DNA of 64,000 nucleotides from Acidimicrobiaceae bacterium (GTDB lineage: Bacteria > Actinomycetota > Acidimicrobiia > Acidimicrobiales > Ilumatobacteraceae): NCBI GenBank assembly GCA_020637235.1, contig JACJWG010000008.1, forward strand, positions 62,001 to 126,000, given 5' to 3'. The notes under the pieces are model-generated. The model did no database searches and had not been told where the DNA came from. It was given only the letters and a program-made list of their open reading frames with translations. Positions 1-8,222 of this stretch are shown one piece after another. Position 1 is the stretch's first letter, and each line of letters starts with the position of its first letter. The translations under genes were made by a program, and so were the position numbers.

Positions 1-378
1 CTGTGGGGGCTCACGTCGGAGTCGTTGCAGCAGTGGACCACCGGCGGCGACGACGACCTGGTGGCGCACGGGCTGTCGGCGTCGCCCGGCATCGTGGTCG
101 GGCGGGCTCGGGTGGTGCACAGCATCGACGACCTCGACGCCGTCGAGGACGGTGAGATCCTCGTGACCGAGCTGACGTCGCCGAGTTGGGCACCGGTGTT
201 CGCATCGATCGCCGGCACCGTCACCGAGTCGGGCGGCATGATGAGCCACACCGCGATCGTGTGCCGCGAGTACGGGCTGCCGGCGGTCACGGGCGTGGTC
301 CGCGCCACCCAGCGTTTCCGCACCGGCCAGATCCTCCGCCTCGACGGCTCGACCGGTACCGTCACCGTGGTCGGCTGA
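1..378 (+). CDS. PEP-utilising enzyme, C-terminal mobile (phosphohistidine) domain, 5'-truncated
   Basis: The frame is open from base 1, so only the last 125 codons are in the window. It holds the swivelling phosphohistidine domain of PEP synthase, pyruvate phosphate dikinase and related phosphotransferases. The signature GGMMSHTAIVCREYG contains the phosphorylated His (codon at 247-249). A Met stands at the position that is Thr in classical PPDK (GGMTSH), as in more divergent family members. The start and the other domains lie upstream, so the substrate cannot be named; PEP synthase, rifampicin phosphotransferase and phenylphosphate-synthase-like proteins all share this domain. An IclR gene follows 17 bp downstream on the same strand, so the two may be cotranscribed. 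Confidence 0.8.
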   Translation: MWGLTSESLQQWTTGGDDDLVAHGLSASPGIVVGRARVVHSIDDLDAVEDGEILVTELTSPSWAPVFASIAGTVTESGGMMSHTAIVCREYGLPAVTGVVRATQRFRTGQILRLDGSTGTVTVVG

Positions 379-395
379 GCGCCGAGGAGTCGTAC

Positions 396-1220
396 ATGGA
401 CCAGCTCACCACCGTCACCAAGGCGCTGCAGGTGCTGCAGGCGTTCACCTACGAGCACCCGGTCCTCGGTGTCAGCGAACTCGCGCGTCAGCTCGGTATG
501 GGCAAGAGCAGCGTGCACCGCATCCTCAGCACCCTCGCCGAGCAGGGCTTCGTGGTGAAGACCGACGACGACCGTTACCGGCTCGGACTCAAGCTGCACG
601 CCCTCGGACAGTTGGTCGTCAACACCCTCGAGCTGCGCACGGTGGCGCACGGTCCGCTCGAACGCCTGCGCAACGACTGCGGCGAGACCGTGCACGTCGC
701 CGTGCTGGAGGGCTCGGACGCGATGTACGTGCACCGCATCGAATCGCAGGCCACGCTGCGCACCTTCTCCCGTGTCGGCCGTCGCGTGCCGGCGCACACC
801 ACGTCGTCGGGCAAGGTGCTGCTCGCGTACGGCGAGCCGGCGCAGGTGGACGTCGTGGTCGCGACCGGCCTGCCGCGCATCGGCCCGAGGTCGATCACCG
901 ACGAACGCGTGCTGCGCGAGGTGCTGCGCAAGATCCGCCGTGACGGCTACGTGGTGAGCGTCGAGGAGAACGAGCGAGGGGTCGTGAGCATCGGCGCACC
1001 GGTGTTCGGGCACGACGGCAGCTGCATCGCGGCGCTGTCGATGGCCGGACCGACGCTGCGGATGACGAGTGAACAGATCCCCCGCCTCGTGCAGCGCGTG
1101 CGTCGTTGCGCGCTGGAGGTGAGCCAGGGCATGGGCTTCCTCGATCGTGTGCCTCGCCCCGACACCACCGACGCAGCGCCCCGGGCGGTCAGCGCAAGAA
1201 GTCGAGCAGCAGTTCGTTGA
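396..1220 (+). CDS. IclR-family transcriptional regulator (first copy)
   Basis: 274 aa. An N-terminal winged helix-turn-helix (recognition region VSELARQLGMGKSSVHRIL, about residues 25-43) is followed by the IclR effector domain (TVHVAVLEGSDAMYVHRIE; AHTTSSGKVLLA; near the C-terminus a GVVSIGAPVFG segment). IclR proteins bind small aromatic or organic acids and act as repressors or activators of catabolic operons. The ATG at 396 is chosen because GAGGAG lies 7-12 nt upstream; the frame is open further upstream but that part overlaps the preceding gene in another frame. Its 3' end overlaps the convergent dmpD gene by 32 bp. No copy of the GTTCCG palindrome lies upstream, so it may regulate a different unit from the IclR at 2025-2849. 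Confidence 0.88.
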   Translation: MDQLTTVTKALQVLQAFTYEHPVLGVSELARQLGMGKSSVHRILSTLAEQGFVVKTDDDRYRLGLKLHALGQLVVNTLELRTVAHGPLERLRNDCGETVHVAVLEGSDAMYVHRIESQATLRTFSRVGRRVPAHTTSSGKVLLAYGEPAQVDVVVATGLPRIGPRSITDERVLREVLRKIRRDGYVVSVEENERGVVSIGAPVFGHDGSCIAALSMAGPTLRMTSEQIPRLVQRVRRCALEVSQGMGFLDRVPRPDTTDAAPRAVSARSRAAVR

Positions 1221-2028
1221 ACTCGGCCGCGTGCTCGATCTGGGTCCAGTGGCCGCACCGGCCGAACACGTGCAGCTGCGAACGCTCGATCAGGTGCAGC
1301 AACCGGACGGCGTTGTCGAGCGGGATGATCTTGTCGTCGCGGCCGTGGATGATGAGTGTGTCGTGGGGGAGCGCGGCGATGAGCGCTTCGTCGGTCGCCA
1401 TGTCCTGCACCCAGCGCTGACGAGGCGCCGGGAACATCGCCGAGAACGCCTCCTGCATGCCGGGCTCGGTGCTGGCACGGAACCGCAGCTGGGCGAGCTC
1501 GTCGTTCACGAGCGTGCGGTCGTAGGCGAAGAGGTCGAGGATGGCGCGCATGTTCTCGATCGACGGCTCGTAGCCCCACACGCGGTCGAGGCCGTCGGTG
1601 ATCGGGAAGTCCACCCCGACCGAGCCCATCAGCACGAGACGGTCGACACGGTCGGGGAACCGGCTGGCGAAGGAGATCGCGAGCCCGCCACCGAAGCTGT
1701 TGCCGACGAGCGACACCCGCTCGAGGCCGAGGCCGTCGACGAAACCCGACAGCTGGTCGACCCACTGTGCCATCCCGTAGGTGCCCGGCTTGTCGCTGAA
1801 ACCGAACCCGGCCATGTCGGGCGCGAGCACGCGGTGCTCGGTGGCGAGCGTCGGGATGGTGAGCCGCCAGTTGGCGTACGCCGACACGCCGGGACCCGAG
1901 CCGTGTACGAGCACGACGGGTGAACCCTCGCCGGCTTCGAGGTAGTTGGTGCCGATGCCGGCGGCGTCGATGCGTGTGCCGATCTCGGGGCGGTCGGTGG
2001 GTGTCGTCGGGCTGGTCGGGCTGGTCAT
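1189..2028 (-). CDS. dmpD: 2-hydroxymuconate semialdehyde hydrolase (alpha/beta hydrolase)
   Basis: 279 aa. It hydrolyses the ring-cleavage product 2-hydroxymuconate semialdehyde to 2-oxopent-4-enoate and formate, the hydrolytic branch of the meta pathway. Visible: oxyanion segment HGSGPG (42-47), nucleophile elbow GNSFGG (Ser111), Asp231 in HGRDDKI and His260 in GRCGHW, the complete triad at the spacing of the DmpD/XylF/TodF family. Its ATG overlaps the stop of the upstream IclR gene (ATGA) and it has an AAGGAG ribosome binding site, so regulator and hydrolase form one operon. XylF, MhpC and HsaD share the fold; the surrounding dmp genes favour the catechol-pathway enzyme. Confidence 0.88.
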   Translation of the reverse strand: MTSPTSPTTPTDRPEIGTRIDAAGIGTNYLEAGEGSPVVLVHGSGPGVSAYANWRLTIPTLATEHRVLAPDMAGFGFSDKPGTYGMAQWVDQLSGFVDGLGLERVSLVGNSFGGGLAISFASRFPDRVDRLVLMGSVGVDFPITDGLDRVWGYEPSIENMRAILDLFAYDRTLVNDELAQLRFRASTEPGMQEAFSAMFPAPRQRWVQDMATDEALIAALPHDTLIIHGRDDKIIPLDNAVRLLHLIERSQLHVFGRCGHWTQIEHAAEFNELLLDFLR

Positions 2029-2849
2029 GTCGGCTCCTTCTTGGACGCTCGTGCACGAGGTGGTGTGGGGTGCAGGATCGGCGTGCGGCCGAGCGATCGG
2101 CGGATGCCGAGCGCCGCGGTGCGCACGGCCGACGCATACCGCTCGACATCGGACCCGGGGGCCGACGTCACCGAGACCGCACCGACGGCGTGACCGTCGA
2201 CGACGATCGGTGCCGCGACGCAGGTGATGCCGAGCGAGTTCTCCTCGCGGTCGTACGAGATGCCGGTCTGGCGGATGCGTTGCAGCTCTTCGGCGAGCAC
2301 CTGATGGCTGGTGATCGTGTAGGCCGTTCGTGGCGGCAGCGGCATCGCCATCACCCGCAGTGCTGCTTCGGGGTTGTAGGCGAGCAGGGCCTTGCCCACA
2401 CCCGTGCAGTGCGCAGGCAGGCGGCCGCCCACGCGTGACGCGACGTTGAGCGCCCGGTGTCCGTGGATGCGTTCGAGGTACACCACGTCGGTGCCGTCGA
2501 GCACCGCCAGGTGCACGGTGTCGTGACTCGCCTCGAACAGGTCCTGCATGAACGGCAGGGCGGCCTCACGCAGCTTGTGCTTGCGGGGGACGTGCTCGCC
2601 GAGCTCGAAGAGGCGGATGCCGAGCTGATAGCCGGATGCGGTGCGGTCGACCAGGCCCTGCACCTCGAGCGCCGCGAGCAGCCGGTGCAGCGTGGGCTTC
2701 GGGAGTCCGGTGCGGCGGGCGAGCTCGGCGAGCGTGAGCACGCTGCCGGGGCCCTGCGTGAACGCGGCCAGCAGATCGACGGCCCGGTTGATCACCTCGA
2801 TGCCCGGACGCGAGGCGCGCTCACCGCTACGGGGCTGCTGGGGGGCCAC
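2025..2849 (-). CDS. IclR-family regulator of the meta-cleavage genes (second copy)
   Basis: 274 aa from the GTG at 2849. The winged HTH (LTLAELARRTGLPKPTLHRL) is followed by an IclR effector domain (VHLAVLDGTDVVYLERIHG, AHCTGVGKALLAY, EENSLGITCVAAPI). The frame stays open to 2954, but the GTG is preferred: a TACGGT -10 lies six bases upstream (2861-2856) and the palindrome centre at 2901 is 52 bp away, exactly as for the divergent dmpE gene. That symmetry suggests leaderless, autoregulated transcription. It is the best candidate for the protein binding the three GTTCCG-N5-CGGAAC sites, probably as an aromatic-responsive activator or repressor (inference). It is translationally coupled to dmpD. 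Confidence 0.88.
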   Translation of the reverse strand: MAPQQPRSGERASRPGIEVINRAVDLLAAFTQGPGSVLTLAELARRTGLPKPTLHRLLAALEVQGLVDRTASGYQLGIRLFELGEHVPRKHKLREAALPFMQDLFEASHDTVHLAVLDGTDVVYLERIHGHRALNVASRVGGRLPAHCTGVGKALLAYNPEAALRVMAMPLPPRTAYTITSHQVLAEELQRIRQTGISYDREENSLGITCVAAPIVVDGHAVGAVSVTSAPGSDVERYASAVRTAALGIRRSLGRTPILHPTPPRARASKKEPT

Positions 2850-2891
2850 CAGACGACCGTACCGTCGCCGGGGCCATCGGCGACAGGCTCG

Positions 2892-2910
2892 CGTTCCGTC
2901 ATGCGGAACG
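2892..2910. promoter_or_regulatory. IclR-type operator between the divergent iclR-dmpD and dmpE units
   Basis: Perfect inverted repeat CGTTCCG-TCATG-CGGAACG, 7-bp arms and 5-nt spacer, centre 2901. The centre is 52 bp from the GTG of iclR (2849) and 52 bp from the ATG of dmpE (2953), so it is exactly symmetric between the two leaderless starts. The same core recurs before dmpF and dmpK. Confidence 0.8.
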
Positions 2911-2940
2911 GTGTCATTGCCGGCGACTCGGCACCGTTCG

Positions 2941-2946
2941 TACAGT
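2941..2946 (+). promoter_or_regulatory. -10 hexamer TACAGT of the dmpE promoter (leaderless)
   Basis: TACAGT lies six bases before the dmpE ATG, with no ribosome binding site between. No convincing -35 is visible, in keeping with a promoter needing an activator. The mirror-image TACGGT for iclR occupies 2861-2856 on the minus strand. Confidence 0.6.
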
Positions 2947-2952
2947 TCGCGC

Positions 2953-3738
2953 ATGCTCAGCCCCGATCAGCACTCCGCCGCCGCGCTCGCGCTCTGGGAG
3001 GCGGACCAGACCAAGCAGTCGATCGCGCCGCTCACGGAGTCGTATCCCGACATCGACGTCGTCGATGCGTACGAGATCCAGCTGATCAACATCCGCAAGA
3101 AGCTCGAGGCCGGGGCGTTGATCCGCGGGCACAAGGTGGGGCTGTCGGCCAAGGCGATGCAGAACATGCTGGGGGTGCACGAGCCCGACTACGGACACCT
3201 GCTCGACGACATGTTCGTCGACGAGGGATCGACGATCCCGATGTCGCGGTTCTGCCAGCCGCGCGCCGAGATCGAGGTCGCGTTCGTGCTCGGTCGTCAG
3301 TTGCAGGGGCCGGGTGTCACCGTCGCCGACGTCGTCAGAGCCACGGATTACGTGCTCCCGTCGATCGAGATCGTCGACAGTCGCGTCACCGACTGGAAGA
3401 TCAAGATCCAGGACACGGTCGCCGACAACGCGTCGTCGGCGGCGCTGGTGCTCGGCGGCCGCCCGACGAAACTCACCGACGTCGACCCTGCACTCATCGG
3501 TGCCAACCTCCGCAAGAACGGCGAGATCGTCGAGACCGGCTGCTCGGGTGCGGTGCTCGGCAACCCGGTGATCGCGGTGGCGTGGTTGGCCAACAAGGTG
3601 GCGCGTTTCGGGGTGACCCTCGAGCCCGGTCACGTGATCATGCCGGGGTCGTGCACGCGCATGGTGCCGATCGCCGCGGGCGACCACATCCGCGCCGACT
3701 TCGACGGTCTCGGTCACGTCGCGGTGCGTTTCGCCTGA
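2953..3738 (+). CDS. dmpE: 2-oxopent-4-enoate hydratase
   Basis: 261 aa, normal for the DmpE/XylJ/MhpD family. It adds water to 2-oxopent-4-enoate to give 4-hydroxy-2-oxovalerate, the step where the hydrolase and dehydrogenase branches meet. Family segments visible: GHKVGLSAKAMQ, PRAEIEVAFVLGR (acidic metal-ligand region), PSIEIVDSRVTDWKIK, VADNASSAALVLGG and GDHIRADFDGLG. The ATG at 2953 is set by the -10 six bases upstream; the longer open frame would run through the regulator's promoter and coding region. It is homologous to the decarboxylase gene at 5773, as DmpE and DmpH are. dmpF follows after an intergenic operator. Confidence 0.9.
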   Translation: MLSPDQHSAAALALWEADQTKQSIAPLTESYPDIDVVDAYEIQLINIRKKLEAGALIRGHKVGLSAKAMQNMLGVHEPDYGHLLDDMFVDEGSTIPMSRFCQPRAEIEVAFVLGRQLQGPGVTVADVVRATDYVLPSIEIVDSRVTDWKIKIQDTVADNASSAALVLGGRPTKLTDVDPALIGANLRKNGEIVETGCSGAVLGNPVIAVAWLANKVARFGVTLEPGHVIMPGSCTRMVPIAAGDHIRADFDGLGHVAVRFA

Positions 3739-3768
3739 CGGACCGTCGAGGTGGTCGACCGGACCCAG

Positions 3769-3789
3769 CCGTTCCGTTTCCCGGAACGG
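3769..3789. promoter_or_regulatory. IclR-type operator before dmpF
   Basis: Perfect inverted repeat CCGTTCCG-TTTCC-CGGAACGG, 8-bp arms and 5-nt spacer, centre 3779. The centre lies 53 bp before the dmpF GTG at 3832. The hexamer at the equivalent -10 position (TTCGGT, 3819-3824) is poor, so this promoter may depend strongly on the regulator. Confidence 0.78.
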
Positions 3790-3831
3790 GATGCTTGTGT
3801 CGACTCGTTCGATCGTGGTTCGGTGCACGCC

Positions 3832-4746
3832 GTGAAGAAGATCCCCGCCGCCATCGTCGGCCCCGGCAACATCGGGACCGACCTCATGTTCAAGCTGCTG
3901 CGGTCCGAGCTGATCGAGCCCCGCTACATGGTGGGTGTCGACCCCGACTCGGCCGGGCTGAAGCTCGCTCGCGAGCACGGCCTCGAGGCCTCCCACGAGG
4001 GCGTCGACTGGCTGCTGTCACGTGACGAGTTGCCGGGCATCGTGTTCGAGGCGACCAGCGCCTACGTGCACGTGCGCAACGCGCCCAGGTACAAGAAGGC
4101 CGGCATCTTCGCCGTCGATCTCACACCAGCGGCGCGTGGACCGTATGTGGTGCCGCCGGTGAACCTGCTCGAGCACATCGACGAGATGAACGTCAACATG
4201 GTCACCTGCGGCGGTCAGGCCACGATCCCGATGGTGCACGCCGTCAGCCGCGTCGTCGGCCCGCTCGAGTACGCCGAGATCGTCGCCACCGTCTCGTCGG
4301 CCTCGGCCGGACCGGGCACGCGCAACAACATCGACGAGTTCACCCGCACCACGTCGAAGGCCGTCGAGGTGCTCGGCGGTGCGAAGCGGGGCAAGGCGAT
4401 CATCATCCTCAACCCGGCCGACCCGCCGCTCATGATGCGCGACACGATCTTCTGCCAGATCCCCGACGACGCCGACCACGAGAAGATCTCGAAGTCCATC
4501 CACGACATGGTGGCCGAGGTGCAGACCTACGTGCCCGGCTACTCGCTGCGGGCCGAACCGCAGTTCGACGTCACCGACAACGGCATCGCCCGTGTCGCCA
4601 CGTTCATCGAAGTGCGCGGCGCGGGCGACTTCCTGCCGCCGTTCGCCGGCAACCTCGACATCATGACCGCCGCTGCGGCGAAGGTGGGCAACGAGATCGC
4701 TCGTCACCTCCTCGACCGCGCCGAGAGCCCCGCAGGGGAGAACTGA
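3832..4746 (+). CDS. dmpF: Acetaldehyde dehydrogenase (CoA-acylating)
   Basis: 304 aa. It oxidises acetaldehyde with NAD+ and CoA to acetyl-CoA, in a channelled complex with the aldolase encoded next. Visible: NAD-binding GPGNIG (10-15), catalytic Cys126 in VTCGGQATIPM, the ATSAYVH segment and SASAGPGTRNNIDEFT. The GTG at 3832 (protein begins MKKIPAAIVG) is chosen by homology and by the 53-bp distance from the operator centre; another in-frame GTG lies three codons upstream. The aldolase gene begins one base after the stop, and dmpF and dmpG are the usual inseparable pair. Confidence 0.92.
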   Translation: MKKIPAAIVGPGNIGTDLMFKLLRSELIEPRYMVGVDPDSAGLKLAREHGLEASHEGVDWLLSRDELPGIVFEATSAYVHVRNAPRYKKAGIFAVDLTPAARGPYVVPPVNLLEHIDEMNVNMVTCGGQATIPMVHAVSRVVGPLEYAEIVATVSSASAGPGTRNNIDEFTRTTSKAVEVLGGAKRGKAIIILNPADPPLMMRDTIFCQIPDDADHEKISKSIHDMVAEVQTYVPGYSLRAEPQFDVTDNGIARVATFIEVRGAGDFLPPFAGNLDIMTAAAAKVGNEIARHLLDRAESPAGEN

Positions 4747-4747
4747 C

Positions 4748-5776
4748 ATGCCCTACTCCGACGACCTCACGATCCGCATCACCGACACGTCGCTGCGCGA
4801 CGGGTCGCACGCGAAGCGCCACCAGTTCACCGAGGAGCAGGTGCGCTCCATCGTCGGTGCCCTCGACACCATCGGCATGCCGGTCATCGAGGTCACCCAC
4901 GGCGACGGCCTCGGCGGCTCGTCGTTCAACTACGGCTTCTCCAAGGTCGACGAGCGGGTGCTCATGAAGACCGCCGTCGAGACCGCGAAGCGGGCGAAGA
5001 TCGCCGCGCTGATGCTGCCGGGACTCGGCATCAAGGAGGACATCAAGGCCGCCCACGACCAGGGTGTGTCGGTGATCCGCATCGCCACGCACTGCACCGA
5101 GGCCGACATCTCGATCCAGCACTTCGGCATGGCGCGTGACATGGGCATGGAGACGGTGGGCTTCTTGATGATGGCCCACTCCCAGCCGCCCGAGGTGTTG
5201 GTGCGCCAGGCGCGGATCATGGCCGACGCCGGTTGCCAGTGCGTGTACGTGGTCGACTCGGCCGGGGCGATGATCCTCGAGGACGTCACGGTGCGGGTCG
5301 AGGCGGTTCGTGCCGAACTGGGCGACGACGCGACCGTGGGCTTCCACGGTCACGAGAACCTCGGCCTGTCGGTGGCCAACAGCCTGATGGCGGTTCGGGC
5401 GGGTGCGGTGCAGATCGACGGCAGCACGCGGGCGTTCGGTGCCGGTGCGGGCAACACGCCGCTCGAGGTGTTCGCCGCCGTGGCCGACCGCCAGGGCATC
5501 GTCACCGGGCTCGACGTGCTCGGCCTGGTCGACGTCGCCGAGGACATCGTGCGTCCGATCATGGACGGCGAATGCGTGAAGGACCGCCTCGCGATCATCA
5601 TGGGCTACGCCGGCGTGTACTCGAGCTACCTGAAGCACGCCTACCGCGCCGCCGAACGGTACGGCGTCTCCGGGGCGGAGATCCTCATGGAGTGCGGGCG
5701 CCAGGGCCTGGTCGGCGGCCAGGAGGACCAGATCATCCAGATCGCCGCCGAGTTGAAGGCGAAGGCCGCAGCGTGA
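4748..5776 (+). CDS. dmpG: 4-hydroxy-2-oxovalerate aldolase
   Basis: 342 aa. It cleaves 4-hydroxy-2-oxovalerate to pyruvate and acetaldehyde, and passes acetaldehyde to DmpF through an intermolecular tunnel. It is a DRE-TIM metallolyase with LRDGSH near the N-terminus (Arg17, Asp18, His21). The metal-binding HGH (His200, His202) lies in VGFHGHENLGLSVAN, at the same numbering as the structurally known DmpG. The C-terminal communication domain that contacts the dehydrogenase is present. Its stop overlaps the next gene's start (GTGA), giving translational coupling. Confidence 0.95.
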   Translation: MPYSDDLTIRITDTSLRDGSHAKRHQFTEEQVRSIVGALDTIGMPVIEVTHGDGLGGSSFNYGFSKVDERVLMKTAVETAKRAKIAALMLPGLGIKEDIKAAHDQGVSVIRIATHCTEADISIQHFGMARDMGMETVGFLMMAHSQPPEVLVRQARIMADAGCQCVYVVDSAGAMILEDVTVRVEAVRAELGDDATVGFHGHENLGLSVANSLMAVRAGAVQIDGSTRAFGAGAGNTPLEVFAAVADRQGIVTGLDVLGLVDVAEDIVRPIMDGECVKDRLAIIMGYAGVYSSYLKHAYRAAERYGVSGAEILMECGRQGLVGGQEDQIIQIAAELKAKAAA

Positions 5777-6558
5777 GCGCGTCGTCCCCTGTCGTCGAGT
5801 GCGCCGACATCCTCGAGGCCGCCGTCGCCGAGCGTCGGGCCATCTCGCGCCTCACCGAGAAGTTCCCCGATCTCACCCTCGAGCAGGGGTACGAGATCCA
5901 GGCGCTGCTCGCCGGGCGACGCATCTCGCGGGGCGCGTCACCGGTGGGGGCCAAGCTCGGTCTCACGTCTCGGGCCAAGCAGGTGCAGATGAAGTGCACC
6001 GAGCCCGTGTACGGGCGGCTGTTCTCCGACAACTTCCACCCCGGCAACGAGCCGTTCGAGGTGGCGTCGCTCATCCATCCCCGGGTCGAACCGGAGATCG
6101 TGTTCGTGATGAAGCACCGCCTCGCCGGGCCGGGCGTGTCGGCGGCCGACGTGATCGCCGCCACGGAATCGGTGTGCTGCGGGCTCGAGATCATCGACTC
6201 GCGCTACGACGACTTCTCGTTCACCGCGGCCGACGTCGCGGCCGACAACACGAGCGAGGCCAAGGTGGTGATGGGGCCGAAGATGGTCGATCCCGCCGGG
6301 CTCGACCTCGGGCTGATCGGGCTGTTGCTGGAGGTGGACGGCGAGCAGGTGGCCACTGCGAGCGGCGCCGCCACGATGGGGCACCCGGCCGAGGCGGTGG
6401 CGATGCTCGCCAACTTCCTCGGCGCACGTGGCGAGGCGATCGAGGCGGGGTGGACGATCTTCAGCGGTGGGCTCACCGCTGCCGTGCCGCTCGCCGTCGG
6501 GTCGCCCGTCACCGCCACGTTCGGCCACCTCGGCAGTGTGACGGTGCGGGGCATCTGA
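5773..6558 (+). CDS. dmpH: 4-oxalocrotonate decarboxylase
   Basis: 261 aa from a GTG that overlaps the preceding stop. It decarboxylates 2-oxo-3-hexenedioate to 2-oxopent-4-enoate in the dehydrogenase branch, in a complex with the hydratase DmpE, whose fold it shares. Seen: GAKLGLTSRAKQVQMK, HPRVEPEIVFVMKHRL (Glu metal ligands), CGLEIIDSRYDDF, ADNTSEAKVVMG and a conserved Gly-rich C-terminal strand. The position between the aldolase and tautomerase genes, rather than beside the hydrolase, supports decarboxylase over a second hydratase. Start and frame are firm because no other in-frame start suits the overlap. Confidence 0.9.
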   Translation: MSASSPVVECADILEAAVAERRAISRLTEKFPDLTLEQGYEIQALLAGRRISRGASPVGAKLGLTSRAKQVQMKCTEPVYGRLFSDNFHPGNEPFEVASLIHPRVEPEIVFVMKHRLAGPGVSAADVIAATESVCCGLEIIDSRYDDFSFTAADVAADNTSEAKVVMGPKMVDPAGLDLGLIGLLLEVDGEQVATASGAATMGHPAEAVAMLANFLGARGEAIEAGWTIFSGGLTAAVPLAVGSPVTATFGHLGSVTVRGI

Positions 6559-6560
6559 CC

Positions 6561-6782
6561 GTGCCCCTCGTGAACGTCCACATGGCCGTCGGGCGTACCG
6601 ACGAGCAGAAGCGCGCCTTCATGGCCGCGGTCACCCAGGCGGCGCACGACACCCTCGGCGCCCCGATCCCGTCGATCCGCGTCTGGATCACCGAGTTCGA
6701 GCCCACCGAGTTCATGGCCGGTGGCGAGACGATGGCCGAGCGTCGTGCGCGTGAGGCCGCAGCGAAGGAGAACCCCGCATGA
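6561..6782 (+). CDS. dmpI: 4-oxalocrotonate tautomerase
   Basis: 73 aa, slightly longer than the usual 62-66 aa. It interconverts the enol and keto forms of 4-oxalocrotonate, feeding the decarboxylase. The protein begins Met-Pro-Leu-Val-Asn-Val; after removal of Met, Pro1 is the general base. The conserved Arg falls in SIRVWITEF. The GTG start lies two bases after the dmpH stop, and the TGA overlaps the ATG of dmpC (ATGA). The extra C-terminal residues form a charged Arg/Glu/Ala tail with no obvious function. Confidence 0.9.
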   Translation: MPLVNVHMAVGRTDEQKRAFMAAVTQAAHDTLGAPIPSIRVWITEFEPTEFMAGGETMAERRAREAAAKENPA

Positions 6783-8215
6783 CCACGCCCGTCGAGCTCC
6801 ACCACGTGATCGACGGCGAGCTCGTCGACTCGATCGACGGCCGCCGTTTCGACTCGGTCAACCCCACGACGCAGGAGGTGTGGGCCACCGCCCCCCGTGG
6901 CGCCACCGCCGATGCGGACCGAGCCGTGACGGCGGCCCGCCGAGCCTTCGACGACGGCCCGTGGCCGCGCATGTCGCCCGACGAGCGCAGCGCTGCGTTG
7001 CACCGGTTGGCCGATCTGATCGTCGAGCACGGCGACGAGCTCGCCCGCCTCGACACCGTCGACATGGGCAAGCCGTTCACCCAGGCCCGTGCGAAGGACA
7101 TCCCGCGCAGCGCGCAGAACTTCCGGTTCTTCGCCGACTACGCCCGCCTGGCGGAGAACGAGAGCTACCCGGTCGCGACGTCGCACCACATGTACACCCG
7201 GTACGAGCCGGTCGGCGTGACCGCGGCGATCTCGCCGTGGAACTTCCCGCTGATGCTGGCGACCTGGAAGGTGGCGCCGGCGCTCGCGTTCGGCAACACC
7301 GTGATCCTGAAGCCGGCCGAGCAGACGCCGGCGTCGTGCGCACGCCTCGGAGAGCTCGGGATCGAGGCCGGCCTGCCGCCCGGCGTGTTCAACGTCCTCC
7401 ACGGCTTCGGGCCGGGCGAGGCGGGGGAGGGGCTCACCACCCACGCCGGCGTCGACCTGGTCACCTTCACCGGCGAGTCGAACACCGGTCGGGCGATCCA
7501 GAAGGCCGTGGCGCCGACGCTGAAGCGGGTGAGTTTCGAGATGGGTGGCAAGGGTGCCAACGTCGTGTTCGCCGACGCCGACCTCGACAAGGCGGTCGAC
7601 TGGTCGATCCAGGCGATCTTCACCAACGCCGGCCAGGTGTGCCTCGCCGGCTCGCGGCTGTACGTGCAGCGGCCGGTGTACGACGAGTTCCTGGCCCGCT
7701 TCGTCGAACGGGCGGAGTCGATGCGCCTCGGCGATCCGCTCGACCCGGCCACCGAGATCGGTCCGCTCGCGAGCGAGGAGCACTGGCGCAAGGTGACGAG
7801 CTACCTCGACATCGCCGAGTCGGAAGGTGCGAAGATCCTCTGCGGTGGCCAGGCCGACGGGTGGTGGGTGAAGCCCACCGTGCTGGTGAACGTCGACCAG
7901 GAGATGCGGGTGTGCCGCGAGGAGATCTTCGGTCCGGTCGTGACGGTGATCCCCTTCGACACCGAGGAAGAGGCCGTCCGCCTCGCCAACGACACGCCGT
8001 ACGGCCTGAACGCGATGCTGTTCACCGAGAACGTGCGGCGGGCGCACCGGGTGGCCGCGGCCTTGCAGGCGGGCACCGTGTGGGTGAACTGCTTCTTCAT
8101 CCGCGACCTGCGCTCACCCTTCGGTGGGTTCAAGCAGAGCGGTATCGGCCGTGAGGGCGGCAAGTACAGCCGCGAGTTCTTCACCGAGCCGAAGGCGATC
8201 ATCATCGAGATCTGA
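6779..8215 (+). CDS. dmpC: 2-hydroxymuconate semialdehyde dehydrogenase
   Basis: 478 aa aldehyde dehydrogenase that oxidises 2-hydroxymuconate semialdehyde with NAD+ to 4-oxalocrotonate, the first step of the dehydrogenase branch. Visible: ISPWNFPLML (cofactor and oxyanion Asn), the FTGES nucleotide-binding loop, catalytic Glu254 in FEMGGKGANVVF and Cys288 in GQVCLAGSR, and EEIFGPVVTVIPF. Length and motifs fit DmpC/XylG. It closes the dmpFGHIC unit and is followed by the repeat block, not by another gene. Related amino-muconate or betaine-aldehyde dehydrogenases look alike; the operon settles the choice. Confidence 0.9.
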   Translation: MTTPVELHHVIDGELVDSIDGRRFDSVNPTTQEVWATAPRGATADADRAVTAARRAFDDGPWPRMSPDERSAALHRLADLIVEHGDELARLDTVDMGKPFTQARAKDIPRSAQNFRFFADYARLAENESYPVATSHHMYTRYEPVGVTAAISPWNFPLMLATWKVAPALAFGNTVILKPAEQTPASCARLGELGIEAGLPPGVFNVLHGFGPGEAGEGLTTHAGVDLVTFTGESNTGRAIQKAVAPTLKRVSFEMGGKGANVVFADADLDKAVDWSIQAIFTNAGQVCLAGSRLYVQRPVYDEFLARFVERAESMRLGDPLDPATEIGPLASEEHWRKVTSYLDIAESEGAKILCGGQADGWWVKPTVLVNVDQEMRVCREEIFGPVVTVIPFDTEEEAVRLANDTPYGLNAMLFTENVRRAHRVAAALQAGTVWVNCFFIRDLRSPFGGFKQSGIGREGGKYSREFFTEPKAIIIEI

Positions 8216-8222
8216 CCCGGCT

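Noticed and set aside
186..395. Longer start for the first IclR gene
   Set aside because: The extra residues overlap the PEP-enzyme end in another frame and have Arg/His-rich shadow composition; the ATG at 396 has a good ribosome binding site.
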